From positions 7,583 through 71,582 of the forward strand of contig NZ_JBPESN010000005.1 in assembly GCF_051710625.1 (NCBI RefSeq): DNA of 64,000 nt. The letters are read 5' to 3'. Positions within the stretch are counted from its first letter, which is position 1. Each line of letters starts with the position of its first letter. This document shows positions 17,004 through 25,998 of this stretch, in pieces. The DNA is from JBPESN01 sp051710625 (GTDB lineage: Bacteria; Pseudomonadota; Gammaproteobacteria; Enterobacterales; Enterobacteriaceae). The notes beneath the pieces are model-generated. The model worked only from the letters and a program-made list of their open reading frames with translations. It did no database searches and was not told where the DNA came from. The position numbers were made by a program, and so were the translations under genes.

Positions 17004-17396
17004 TTGACTGACGCCTGGACCAAGGCCCAGGCGTTTATACTCATCTACCTCTGTTTATATGCCGGCATCTTTTTTTCTGCTCTGCTGTCCATCGCTATCC
17101 CCGGCAGTATCATCGGTATGCTGCTGCTTTTTGTGTTGCTCTCTTTTCAGTTGGTACCGCCGTTACGGCTGAAACCTGGCTGTTATGTGTTAATCCGCCA
17201 TATGGCGCTGTTATTCGTTCCTATCGGCGTCGGGGTAATGAACTATTATCAGCAACTGGCCGCTCAGTTGGGGCCTATCGTGGTCTCCTGCGCCGCCAGT
17301 ACCGTTTTGGTGATGGTCGTGGTGGGACTCAGTTTTCATTATGTGCACTGTGAGCGGTCGATCGCCGGCCAACCACAGGACGCCGGAGACCGATAA
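17004..17396 (+). CDS. yohJ: YohJ, LrgA/CidA-family membrane protein
   Basis: 130 residues with four hydrophobic segments (FILIYLCLYAGIFFSALLS; GSIIGMLLLFVLLSFQLV; MALLFVPIGVGVMNYY; VVSCAASTVLVMVVVG). LrgA-type proteins are holin-like and pair with LrgB (YohK). Length fits E. coli YohJ (132). The start is uncertain: TTG at 17004 is the only usual start in frame after the TAG at 16977-16979, and its Shine-Dalgarno is weak, so the true start may be lost. Its partner yohK, which overlaps by one base (TAATG), is a pseudogene, so YohJ may be orphaned. Confidence 0.8.
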   Translation: MTDAWTKAQAFILIYLCLYAGIFFSALLSIAIPGSIIGMLLLFVLLSFQLVPPLRLKPGCYVLIRHMALLFVPIGVGVMNYYQQLAAQLGPIVVSCAASTVLVMVVVGLSFHYVHCERSIAGQPQDAGDR

Positions 17397-18098
17397 TGCT
17401 GCCCTCGCTTATCTGGTCGCTGCCGCTAACGCTCGGCGTCTTTTTTGCCTCCTGCCGCCTTGCCGGTTGGGGCACACATGCCGCTATTAAATCCGTTGCT
17501 GGTTTCCATGGTGGTGATTATTGCGCTGCTGCTGGTAACCAGCATACCCTATGAGCGCTATTTCGCCGGCAGTAAGATACTCAATGATTTACTCCAGCCG
17601 GCGGTGGTGGCGCTGGCGTATCCGTTGTATGAACAGCTGCATCAGATTCGCGCACGCTGGAAATCCATCATCAGTATTTGCTTTGCCGGAAGTCTTACCG
17701 CCATGGTGAGCGGCGCCGCTATTGCGTTGTGGCTGGGCGTTTCGCCGGAGATGGCCGCTTCGATAATGCCGAAATCGGTAAGACTACCCCCATCGCCATG
17801 GCAGTTTCACAATCCATCGGCGGCATTCCCGTGGTGACGGCGGTGTTCGCCATCTTCGTCGGTATTTTGGGCGCGGTGTTCGGCCATAGCCTGTTCAAGC
17901 TGCTGCGGATATCCACCCGGGCGGCACGCGGTCGGTCTGGCGATGGGTACCGCGTCTCACGCGCTGGGTACCGCCCGCTGCTCTGAGATGGATTTTCAAG
18001 AGGGGGCGTTCAGTTCGCTGGCGCTGGTCATCTGCGACATTATCACTTCCCTTATTGCACTTTTTTTGTTTTCCTTATTGCTTAAATTATTCGGTTAA
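17396..18098 (+). pseudogene. yohK: YohK, LrgB-family membrane protein (pseudogene)
   Basis: ATG at 17396-17398 overlaps the yohJ stop. MLPSLIWSLPLTLGVFFASC is followed by a shift at about 17465. LNDLLQPAVVALAYPLYEQL and IRARWKSIISICFAGSLTAM are well kept. A second shift near 17770 leads to KTTPIAMAVSQSIGGIPVVT, and a third near 17925 to LAMGTASHALGTARCSEMDF. Ends TAA 18096-18098. Normal length is about 231 residues, so only point indels broke the gene. Confidence 0.93.
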
Positions 18099-18181
18099 TT
18101 GTTAACGATAAGATATCGATCATAGTTAATTACGTTATCCCTGCTTACAATGATTGCCTGCCCAATGTACAGAGACCCCTT

Positions 18182-18500
18182 ATGATTGCTCGTTTTGCAC
18201 CGGCACTGGCCGCGCCTGGCCCTGCGTTACGCGCTGCCCTGGCGCCGCTGCTCAATCATCACGCCTTCGCCGGCTGACTGAGCGCTCCACAAGTTAAGGA
18301 ACTCATGCAGGCCTGCGGCCTGGACGAAGACGCGTTATGCTTCACGCCACCGCCGATCACCGCCGCTAATGCCGTCACACCGCTTTCCCATTTTAACGTG
18401 GGCGCTATCGCGCGCGGCATCAGCGACAATTTCTATTTCGGCGCCAATATGGAATTCCTCGCCGCGCCGCTGCAGCAAACGGTGCATGCGGAACAAAGCG
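18182..18500 (+). pseudogene. cdd: Cdd cytidine deaminase (truncated, fused to maeA)
   Basis: Cdd deaminates cytidine and deoxycytidine in pyrimidine salvage. ATG 18182 (MIARFAPALAAP) reads to a TGA at 18275-18277, then LSAPQVKELMQACGLDEDAL, HFNVGAIARGISDNFYFGAN and the catalytic QQTVHAEQSA (zinc His and proton-shuttle Glu) follow. Directly after HAEQSA the sequence becomes maeA, so the two zinc cysteines and the C-terminal two thirds are missing. It sits after yohK as in E. coli. Confidence 0.92.
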
Positions 18501-19814
18501 CGCCTGGCGGCAGTACCAGGATTTTCGCACTAACATCGACCGCCACATTTATCTGCGCAATATCCAGGATACCAACGAAACGCTGTTTTATCGCTTACTC
18601 GCGGCTCATTTGGCTGAGATGTTGCCAATTATCTATACTCCGACCGTCGGCGACGCCTGCGAGCGGTTTTCCGACATTTATCGCCGCGCGCTCGGCGTAT
18701 TTATTTTCTATAATAACCGCGATAAAATTGAGGATATGCTGCAAAATGTTACTAAGCAGAATGTCAAAGTGATTGTGGTTACCGACGGCGAGCGCATTTT
18801 GGGCCTGGGCGATCAGGGGACTGGCGGCATGGGCATTCCCATCGGTAAACTGTCGCTGTATACCGCCTGCGGCGGCATCAGCCCCGCCTACACTCTGCCG
18901 GTGGTGCTGGATGGCGGCACGAATAACCAGCAATTGCTTACGACCCGCTGTATATGGGCTGGCGCCATCCTCGCATCACCGGCGAGCAGTACGATGAGTT
19001 TGTCGATGCGTTTATTCAGGCGGTGAAACGCCGTTGGCCGAACGTCCGGCTGCAATTTGAAGATTTCGCCCAGAAAAACGCGACCCCTCTGCTTAACCGC
19101 TATCGCAGTGAACTGTGCTGCTTTAATGATGATATTCAAGGCAGCGTCGCCGTGACGCTGGGCTGTCTGCTGGCCGACAAACTGGTGAACCTACTGGATT
19201 TCCAAAGTCATCTGGTGCAACCCAGCGATAGCATCAGCGATTGGCAGTTGGCCAGTAACACCATTTCGCTGCAGGATGTGGTGCGCAACGCCAGACCGCC
19301 GGTGTTGATCAGCGTCTCCGGCCAGCCGGGGCTGTTTACTGAAGAGATTATCCGGGATATGCATCAGCACTGTGAGCGGCCCATCGTGATGCCGCTGTCC
19401 AATCCTACCTCGCGCGTGGAGGCGACGCCGGAAGATATTTTACGCTGGACCCGATGGCGCGGCCCTGGTGGCGACCGGCAGTCCGTTTGCGCCGGTGCAG
19501 CTTGAGGGCAAAACGTACCCGATTCCACAGTGCAATAATGCCTATATTTTCCCCGGTATCGGTCTGGGCGTTTTGGCCTCGGGGGCGCCGGCCAGATAAC
19601 CGACGCCATGCTGATCGCCGCCAGTCAGGCGCTGGCGGATTGCTCGCCGTTGGCCAACGGCAACGGTGGCGCGCTGCTGCCGGACATTAACGATATTCAG
19701 TCGGTGTCGCGGGTGATCGCCTTGGCGGTGGCCAAGGCGGCGCAGGTTCACGGGGTGGCGCTGGTCACGTCTGAGGAAAAGCTGCCTCTGGCCATCAAGC
19801 ATAACTTCTGGTAG
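18500..19814 (+). pseudogene. maeA: MaeA NAD-dependent malic enzyme (pseudogene)
   Basis: MaeA oxidatively decarboxylates malate to pyruvate. The first roughly 60 residues are missing; reading starts in WRQYQDFRTNIDRHIYLRNI. IYTPTVGDACERFSDIYRR, GERILGLGDQGTGGMGIP, KLSLYTACGGISPAYTLPVV and ELCCFNDDIQGSVAVTLG are kept. A shift follows NNQQLL (about 18940). About 45 residues with the Rossmann GAGSAG motif are deleted before DKLVNLLDFQSHLVQ (near 19175). Shifts near 19455 and 19590 precede the C-terminus, which ends at 19812-19814. maeA is not next to cdd in E. coli; the fusion marks a rearrangement. Confidence 0.93.
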
Positions 19815-19860
19815 CCGCAGTACCGCGATTATCGCCGCACCTCTTTTTAAACCCTCCATC

Positions 19861-19886
19861 AACCGGCCGGGAAAACCCGGCCGGTT
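19861..19886 (+). terminator. Perfect hairpin downstream of the maeA remnant
   Basis: AACCGGCCGGG (19861-19871) pairs with CCCGGCCGGTT (19876-19886) around an AAAA loop. No T-run follows on either strand, so it is terminator-like rather than a classic intrinsic terminator. It lies 46 bases after the maeA stop. Confidence 0.45.
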
Positions 19887-20003
19887 CAGGGGCAAATTTG
19901 CGGCATTAGCCTGACTTGCCCCTTGCACACCTTGCTTCAGCCCGACAGGTAAAGTAGCCTTGGAGCCATGACATTTTCGCGGGAAACCGGCAAAGGCTAT
20001 AGT

Positions 20004-20714
20004 ATGTTGAAACGCCTGATCTTTACCATGTTAATTATTGCAGGCGTTCTCGTACTGACGGCGACGGGCCTTGACCGCTGGATCAGCTGGAAAACCGCGC
20101 CATTCATCTATGATGATCTGGCGGCCCTGCCGCACCGTCAGGTAGGGGTGGCGCTGGGCACCGCCAAATATTACCGTACCGGCGTCATCAATCAGTATTA
20201 CCTTTATCGCATTCAGGGCGCGCTTAACGCTTATAACAGCGGTAAGGTGAATTACCTCCTGCTGAGCGGCGATAACGCGCTGCAAAGCTATAATGAACCG
20301 GTAACCATGCGTCGTGACCTGATTGCGCAGGGCATGCCCGACGGCGATATCGTGCTGGACTTTGCCGGCTTTCGGACGTTGGATTCCATCATCCGTACCC
20401 GCAAAGTCTTTGACACCAACGATTTCACCATCATTACCCAGCGTTTCCACTGTGAACGCGCGCTGTTTATCGCCTTAAACATGGGCATACAGGCTCAATG
20501 CTATGCGGTGCCTTCGCCGAAAAACATGCTGTCCGTCCGGTTACGGGAAATTGGCGCTCGCCTGGGGGCGCTGTCGGATCTGTATCTTATGAAACGGGAG
20601 CCGCGTTTTCTCGGCCCGCTGATACCTATACCCGCGCACCACGAGGTTTCACAGAGGACGCAAGGCTACCCTGCCGTCTCGCCGGAACAACTGCTGGAAA
20701 TCCAGCAAAAATAG
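20004..20714 (+). CDS. sanA: SanA, DUF218-family inner-membrane protein
   Basis: Intact 236-residue protein (E. coli 239). The N-terminal hydrophobic anchor (LIFTMLIIAGVLVLTATGL, residues 4-22) is followed by the DUF218 domain with GVALGTAKYYRTGVINQYYL, LLLSGDNALQSYNEPVTMRR and FTIITQRFHCERALFIAL. SanA affects envelope permeability and vancomycin sensitivity in E. coli. ATG at 20004 (MLKRLIF) is chosen over an in-frame ATG at 19968 by family alignment. In E. coli it follows cdd directly. Confidence 0.95.
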   Translation: MLKRLIFTMLIIAGVLVLTATGLDRWISWKTAPFIYDDLAALPHRQVGVALGTAKYYRTGVINQYYLYRIQGALNAYNSGKVNYLLLSGDNALQSYNEPVTMRRDLIAQGMPDGDIVLDFAGFRTLDSIIRTRKVFDTNDFTIITQRFHCERALFIALNMGIQAQCYAVPSPKNMLSVRLREIGARLGALSDLYLMKREPRFLGPLIPIPAHHEVSQRTQGYPAVSPEQLLEIQQK

Positions 20715-21101
20715 CCGCATCAAGATTAAACCGGCGCCGCCGGGTTTCGCCCAATCCCATGACACAGATGCGCCGGGGGCAAACCGGCCGTAACAGAAAA
20801 ACAGGTCTGACGCGAGCCAGAGAGAGCGGCCTTGCCGCAACAAGGCAGTTGGGGGTTTGGCTGCCACCGCCAGAACCGGCTGCTCTGAAGCTAAGTCCCG
20901 ATTATGGCAAAGACTGGGGCATCGGCGGCAAACTATTGCTGCACCGTAAGGCTATTGCAAGGGGTAGCGAGGGGGGAGCAAAGCAGCGGGAGATGAACGC
21001 AGGCGCATTACCGCGTAGCCCCGTAGCCGCAGCGGCGCCTGGCACCGGCCCGCCCGCCCGCCCGCCCGCCCGCCCGCCCGCCCGCCCGCCCGCGACGCGG
21101 A
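20715..21101. other. sanA-mglC gap with no gene
   Basis: E. coli has yeiS, preT and preA between sanA and mglC; none is recognisable here. The region is GC-rich, ends in a (GCCC)n run and contains a long arginine- and proline-rich frame that overlaps sanA in another frame and is not called. Confidence 0.6.
21048..21093. repeat. (GCCC)n tetranucleotide repeat, about 11 copies
   Basis: An uninterrupted run of GCCC units over about 46 bases, nine bases before the mglC stop codon on the other strand. Simple slippage repeat with variable-length potential; no coding role. Confidence 0.95.
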
Positions 21102-22104
21102 TTATTTTTTCTTAGCGTATTTCAGCAAATCAAGCGCAACCGTAAAGATAATGATGGCGCCTTTGAATAATATATTGCCAATAAGGGTTAACGCCTATAT
21201 AGGTCAGACCGCAGTTGATGACGGTAAAGATGGTGACCCCGGTAACCACCCCCAGCACCGTGCCGACCCCACCGGCAAACGAAACGCCCCTACGACACAG
21301 GCAGTAATGGCATCCAGTTCATACATGAAACCGAGGTTGTCGGTGGCGCTACCGATACGCCCCGCTTCCAGCATACCGCCAAAGGCGTAAAAGACGCCCA
21401 ACAAAGCATAAATCATAATCAGGTTTAACGGCACATTGACGCCGGAGACTTTTGCCGCCTCCGGGTTGCCGCCAATAGCGAAGATGTTTTTACCAAAACG
21501 AGTTTTAGTTTATAATACCCAGACAAAGATAATGGCGATCAACGCGTAAAAGGTAATGTGCGACAGTTTGAAATCGCCGAGTCGAATGAATCCTTGCGCA
21601 AAACTTGAGAAGTTCGACTCAAAACCGGCAATCGGCGAGGCGCCTACGAGACATCGTAATAAAGGGAGTTAATCCCATAGACGATAATCATGGTGCCCAA
21701 GGTGGTAATAAACGGCGTGACGTTTAGATACGCAATGATTAAACTGTTAACCAGCCCGATTACCGCGCCAATGGCGCAAACAATCAAGATCACCAGCGGA
21801 ATGGGCAGGCTGTGCATATCGGGGAAGACTTTATTGACGTTATCCATGGATTGCAGTAGCGTCGCCGCCACGACAGGCGCCAGACTCACCTGCCGCCCCC
21901 CGACAGGTCAGTACCCTGTGTCACAATTAATCCGGCCACCCCAAGGGCAATAATAATCCGCACTGAGGATTGAGTCAGGATATTGCCCAGGTTCATCAGG
22001 CTCAAAAATGTTGGATCCTGAAAAATAATAATAACCAACAGCACCAGCAATACCACATAAATGCCGCCCTCTTTCAGATAAGTGAGCATGCTTTTCTTTT
22101 TCAA
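21102..22104 (-). pseudogene. mglC: MglC galactose ABC permease (pseudogene)
   Basis: Inner-membrane permease of the methyl-galactoside/galactose importer. The start reads TTG at 22102-22104 (KKKSMLTYLKEGGIYVVLL); the family start (MSALNKKS) has been lost just upstream. IIFQDPTFLSLMNLGNILTQ and SVRIIIALGVAGLIVTQGTD are kept, then a shift occurs near 21895 (GTDLSAGRQ expected). VAATLLQSMDNVNKVFPDMH and NVTPFITTLGTMIIVYGINS follow, with a further shift after SLYYD (about 21650), a stop in the VLWNKTRFGKNIF region near 21510 and another shift near 21280. Ends LLKYAKKK at 21102. Confidence 0.93.
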
Positions 22105-22131
22105 CGCATTTATCGTTAAACCCTTAAAAAA

Positions 22132-23652
22132 TTAAAGATACAGGGAAGCAAGACGCAAAATTTCATTCTGCGAGGTTCCTTTGGTATTGAGAATCCCCGC
22201 CATTTGACAGTTGCTCATGACCAGAATGCGATCGGTAATACCGAGAAGCTCCGGCATCTCGGATGAGATGATGATAATGCCTTTACCCCTCTTCGCCAGC
22301 TCGGTCATCAGCTGATAAATCTTGAACTCGGCGCCGACGTCGATACCGCGAGTGGGCTCGTCCAGCATCAATATTTCCGGCTGGGTGAGCAGCCAGCGGT
22401 TGATGATAACTTTTTGCTGATTGCCCCCCGAAAGCGATCCGATATAAGTGTTATGTCCCGGCGTTTTAACCCGCATCGCGGCGATGACCCACTGAATATC
22501 GCTTTTCATACGGGTATTGTTGAGCAGGGCCATCTTGTTCTTATAGCTGCGAATATTGAAAATCAGCGAATTAAAGCCGACATTCAGGAAAACATAAATC
22601 CTGGTGGCGCGGCGCTCTTTGGTCACCAGCGCGAAACCGTGGCTGATGACTTCGTTGGCGCTGCTATTTTTAATGTTTTTGCCGTGCAGACGGATAGTCC
22701 CGGCGGATTTTTCACGGATACCGAATAAGGTTTCCACGATATCGGTACGCCGCGCGCCGACCAGGCCGGCGATCCCGAGGATTTCGCCCTGATGCGAATC
22801 AAATGAGATGTCGCGAATAGCGGGCTGGCGCAACGAGGTGAAGTTACGGACTTCCAGCATTAGCTCTCCCGGCTCGCTAATACGATCGGAAAAGCGCTGA
22901 CTCAGCAAACGGCCCACCATCATAGCAATAATCTGGTCCATACTCAGCCCCTCAACCGGCTGAGTGGCAATCCATTGCCCATCACGCAAAATAGTGATTT
23001 CGTCGCACAGCTAAAATATTTCTCCCATTTTATGGGAGAGGTAAACGATGCCGCAGCCGCGCGCCTTCAGTTTACGTATGATACTAAAGAGATGGTCGAC
23101 TTCTTTTTCGGTGAGCGACGAAGTCGGTTCGTTCATGATGACAATTTTGTCATTATAGGAAAACGCCTTGGCTATCTCGATCATTTGCATCTGGGACACA
23201 GAGAGAGTGGCGACTTTATCCCGCAGATCGATATCGATATCCAGTTCGTCAAAAATCGTCTTGGTGTCCTGATACATTTTTTTATGGTCGACAAACATCC
23301 ATTTTCGGGGGTAACGGCCGAGCCACATATTATCCATCACGGTACGCTGCAGCACCAGGTTAAGCTCCTGATGCACTATGGAAACCCCTTGTTCCAGCGC
23401 TTCTTTGGAATTCTTGAAGTTAACTTCCTGTCCCTGAAAAATGATGCTTTCTGCATCTTTACTGTAAATACCGAAAAGGCATTTTAATAACATGGATTTG
23501 CCCGCACCGTTCTCTACCATCAAGGCGTGAATGGAATGGGGACGGACATTGAGATTAACGTTATCCAACGCTTTCACGCCAGGAAATGATTTACTGATAT
23601 TTTTCATTTCCAGCAGTTATTCGCCCTGCTGTTCGGTCGTAATGTCGGCCAT
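22132..23652 (-). pseudogene. mglA: MglA galactose ABC ATPase (pseudogene)
   Basis: The 506-residue tandem ABC ATPase of the galactose importer, almost full length. ATG is at 23650-23652 (MADITTEQQGE). TAA follows at the Tyr of the family GEYLLEM. A TAG replaces Gln after KMGEIF (near 23011). The first Walker A is altered to VENGAGKSML (GENGAGKST expected) and its Walker B Asp is Asn (IVIMNEPTSS). The second half from LRDGQWIATQP is uninterrupted, with LSGGNQQKVIINRWL and MLDEPTRGIDVGAEF, and ends at 22132. Two nonsense codons plus missing catalytic residues make it non-functional. Confidence 0.94.
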
Positions 23653-23717
23653 AGTTACACCAGCTCAGAAATAGACAGGTTTCATTCTCCCGCCGGGGTC
23701 GGCGGTGGTATTAAATT

Positions 23718-24748
23718 TTATTTTTTGAATTGCGCTAAGTTGTCTTTATCGATGCCAACATAAGGAATACGGACGACTTTATTCTCAATCTTCCATTGTG
23801 TGCCATCTGCGGCGTTTTTGCCTTCCGCCAGATTTTTGGCCAGATCAAACGTGGCTTTGGCCTGATTGTCGACGTCGCTAAGCACGGTACCGGCCATCGC
23901 GCCCGATTTAACCAGTACCAGGGCTTCCGGCAACCCGTCCACCCCAAATACCGGGATGCTGGTTTTATTATAGGCTTTGAGGGCTTCTACCGCGCCCATA
24001 GCCATGGCGTCATTATTGGCGATCACCACTTTAATCTTGTTGGCGTTAGGCCCGGAAAGCCACGCGTCTACTTTGTCTTTCGCCTGGGGGTGTCCCACAT
24101 GGCGGTATCAAGCTGCAACTGCTGGGTCTTTAATTTTTCCTGATCGTTTGGCGTCTTGATAACGTAGCTGGTGCGCGCCTCGGCATCCGGATGCCCCGGT
24201 TCCCCTTTCAGCATGACATATTGAATCACGCCATCTTTATTTAAATCCCAGTCAGGATGGGCTTTCCAATGTTTTGCAATCAGCTCGCCTTGAATAATGT
24301 CGAATTCTTTGGAATCGGTACCAACATAATAGGCTTTGTCGTAGCTATCCAGATCTTTGCGGCTCGGCTCTTTGTTGTAGAACACGACAGGAATGTTGTT
24401 GCCGCGGGCTTTCTGAATCACGACAGGCGCAGCCGCAGGATTAACCAGGTTAATCGCCAGCGCTTTGACCCCTTTGGCGATAAGGAGGTCAATTTGGTCA
24501 TTTTGTTTAGACTGATCGTTCTGGGAGTCATTCATTAGCAGCGTCACGCCGGAACTGTCTTTAGCATTTTTTTCCAGGGCTTTGCGTACCACCGACATGA
24601 AATTGTCGTCATATTTATAAATCATGACGCCGATACGCACGTTCGCGGCCTGCGCAGCCATGGAAAACATCAGGCCGGATAGCCCCCCGCCAGACGGCAT
24701 CACGGACCGTTGCAGTTGCGCCATTCGAGAATGTTTCGAACGACGCAT
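23718..24748 (-). pseudogene. mglB: MglB periplasmic galactose-binding protein (pseudogene, single frameshift)
   Basis: The glucose/galactose-binding receptor of the Mgl importer and of Trg chemotaxis. The mature region starts about AANVRIGVMIYKYDDNFMSV and is well kept (LLMNDSQNDQSKQNDQIDLL; CPVVFYNKEPSRK-type motif; DWDLNKDG calcium loop; KGEPGHPDAEART). The signal peptide region is unusual for the family (MRRSKHSRMAQLQRS). One frameshift after QLDTAMWDTP (about 24095) lies in a run of five C where six would keep frame. The rest (DAWLSGPNANKIKVVIANND to DKDNLAQFKK) is intact and ends at 23718. Confidence 0.93.
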
Positions 24749-24804
24749 TTATCCATGTCTGACGGGAGAACGGCTACAGCATGTCGGGAGGGATGCTAAT
24801 ATAA

Positions 24805-24820
24805 TGTGAATGTTCTCACA
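24805..24820 (-). promoter_or_regulatory. CRP site upstream of mglB
   Basis: TGTGA-N6-TCACA, a perfect CRP core palindrome (minus strand TGTGAGAACATTCACA). It lies about 57 bases upstream of the mglB start and matches the CRP-dependent mglBAC promoter known in E. coli. Still intact although the operon it serves is dead. Confidence 0.8.
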
Positions 24821-24822
24821 CT

Positions 24823-24838
24823 TTAAAATCGGTTACAT
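24823..24838 (-). promoter_or_regulatory. Gal-type operator (GalS/GalR) upstream of mglB
   Basis: Minus strand ATGTAACCGATTTTAA; the left half fits the gal operator consensus GTGTAANCGNTTACAC well, the right half poorly. It sits just upstream of the CRP site, as in the E. coli mgl promoter, and overlaps the last codons of galS. Confidence 0.6.
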
Positions 24839-25873
24839 TTCATCTTGTGGCGAAGCAGCGATCGCCGTCACAGTTTGGCGCGGCGCGACAGAATGGCGAC
24901 GGACCAGCGTCGGCATATAAAGATGGTTCTGGCTAGGATCAAGTTGACCGGCCGTCCCTTTTAACGCTAATTCTGTCGCTGCTACCGCCATCATCCAGAC
25001 AGGATAGCGCACCGTCGTCAGATGCGGACTGGTGTAGCGCGACATGGGAAGATCGTCAAAACCGATAACGGAAAAATGCGCTGGCACGGTGATACCGTTT
25101 TCTTTCAGGGTTGCCAACCCCCCGACCGCCATGCTGTCGTTATAGACAAACACGGCGCTCAACTGCTGATTGCGACCGAGCAGCTCCACCATCGCCTGTT
25201 CACCGCCGTGCAGATAAGGGTCCGCCCTCACCTGCCAGCTTTGCTGTGGCGTAATACCCGCCTCATTCATGGCCAGCAGGTACCCCTGGTGCCGCTGGTA
25301 TTGGTCCTCAATATCATGGTTGGAGCCGATATAGCCGATATTGCGGTGCCCTTGCTTGAGCAGCATCCGCGTAGCCATCAGCGCGCCAGCCACGTTGTCC
25401 AGGGCAACGCAGCGGTGTTCGTATCTGGCCACGATACGGTTGATCAGCACCATACCCGGTTCGCTTTGCATAAAACCGATGAGTTCCTCATCGCTGAGCA
25501 TTTTGGCATGTACTACCAGGGCGCTACAACGCTGGCGTATCAGTACCTCAATGGCGTGACGTTCTTTATCCGCCTGATGATAGCTGTTGCTAATCAGGAC
25601 ATTCTTCCGATGCCGCTGCGCCACGTCATCCACAGCTTTTACCAACGCGCCAAAGAAGGGGTCGGCGACGTCCATGACGACCACCCCGATGGTATCGCTG
25701 CTCTGGTTAGCCAGCGCCTGCGCATTAGCGTTAGGACGATAACCCAATTGGGATACCGCTGAGAGTACGCGCTCCCTCGCCTGCTTACTGGCAGACGCGC
25801 TGTCGTTCAACACCCGAGAAACGGTTGCCACTGACACACCCGCCAGGCGGGCTACATCACGAATCGTTGTCAT
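24833..25873 (-). CDS. galS: GalS, LacI-family repressor of galactose uptake
   Basis: Intact 346-residue repressor, the same length as E. coli GalS. It has a helix-turn-helix (TIRDVARLAGVSVATVSRVL, residues 3-22), hinge helix (ANAQALANQSSDTIGVVVMD) and periplasmic-binding-like effector domain (RHAIEVLIRQRCSALVVHAK; FVYNDSMAVGGLATLKENGI; VIGFDDLPMSRYTSPHLTTV). ATG at 25871-25873. GalS represses mglBAC and itself in the absence of galactose or fucose. It remains open although mglB, mglA and mglC are all broken, so any remaining role must be on other gal genes. Confidence 0.96.
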   Translation of the reverse strand: MTTIRDVARLAGVSVATVSRVLNDSASASKQARERVLSAVSQLGYRPNANAQALANQSSDTIGVVVMDVADPFFGALVKAVDDVAQRHRKNVLISNSYHQADKERHAIEVLIRQRCSALVVHAKMLSDEELIGFMQSEPGMVLINRIVARYEHRCVALDNVAGALMATRMLLKQGHRNIGYIGSNHDIEDQYQRHQGYLLAMNEAGITPQQSWQVRADPYLHGGEQAMVELLGRNQQLSAVFVYNDSMAVGGLATLKENGITVPAHFSVIGFDDLPMSRYTSPHLTTVRYPVWMMAVAATELALKGTAGQLDPSQNHLYMPTLVRRHSVAPRQTVTAIAASPQDEM

Positions 25874-25963
25874 ACAATCAGCTCTTCCCTCATGTTTCTC
25901 ACTCCTTGTGATAATAATTACGAAACATTTGCGCTTATCCTAACGGGTTTAAATTAAACGCAG

Positions 25964-25979
25964 CGTGAATCAGGTCACA
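25964..25979 (-). promoter_or_regulatory. CRP site upstream of galS
   Basis: CGTGA-N6-TCACA (plus strand), nine of ten core positions matching CRP consensus, 91 bases before the galS start. E. coli galS is CRP-dependent. Confidence 0.6.
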
Positions 25980-25982
25980 GAA

Positions 25983-25998
25983 CCGAAAGCGCTTACAT
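25983..25998 (-). promoter_or_regulatory. Gal-type operator upstream of galS
   Basis: CCGAAAGCGCTTACAT (plus strand) fits the gal operator consensus GTGTAANCGNTTACAC at most positions, including the central CG and the TTACA half. It lies next to a CRP site, consistent with GalS autoregulation. Confidence 0.6.

Noticed and set aside
20498..21115. 205-codon plus-strand frame overlapping sanA and running into the (GCCC) repeat
   Set aside because: Out of frame with intact sanA; low-complexity Arg/Pro/Ala content; ends in the simple repeat.
25022..25762. 246-codon plus-strand frame within galS
   Set aside because: Antisense to an intact, well-conserved LacI-family gene; no signals of its own.
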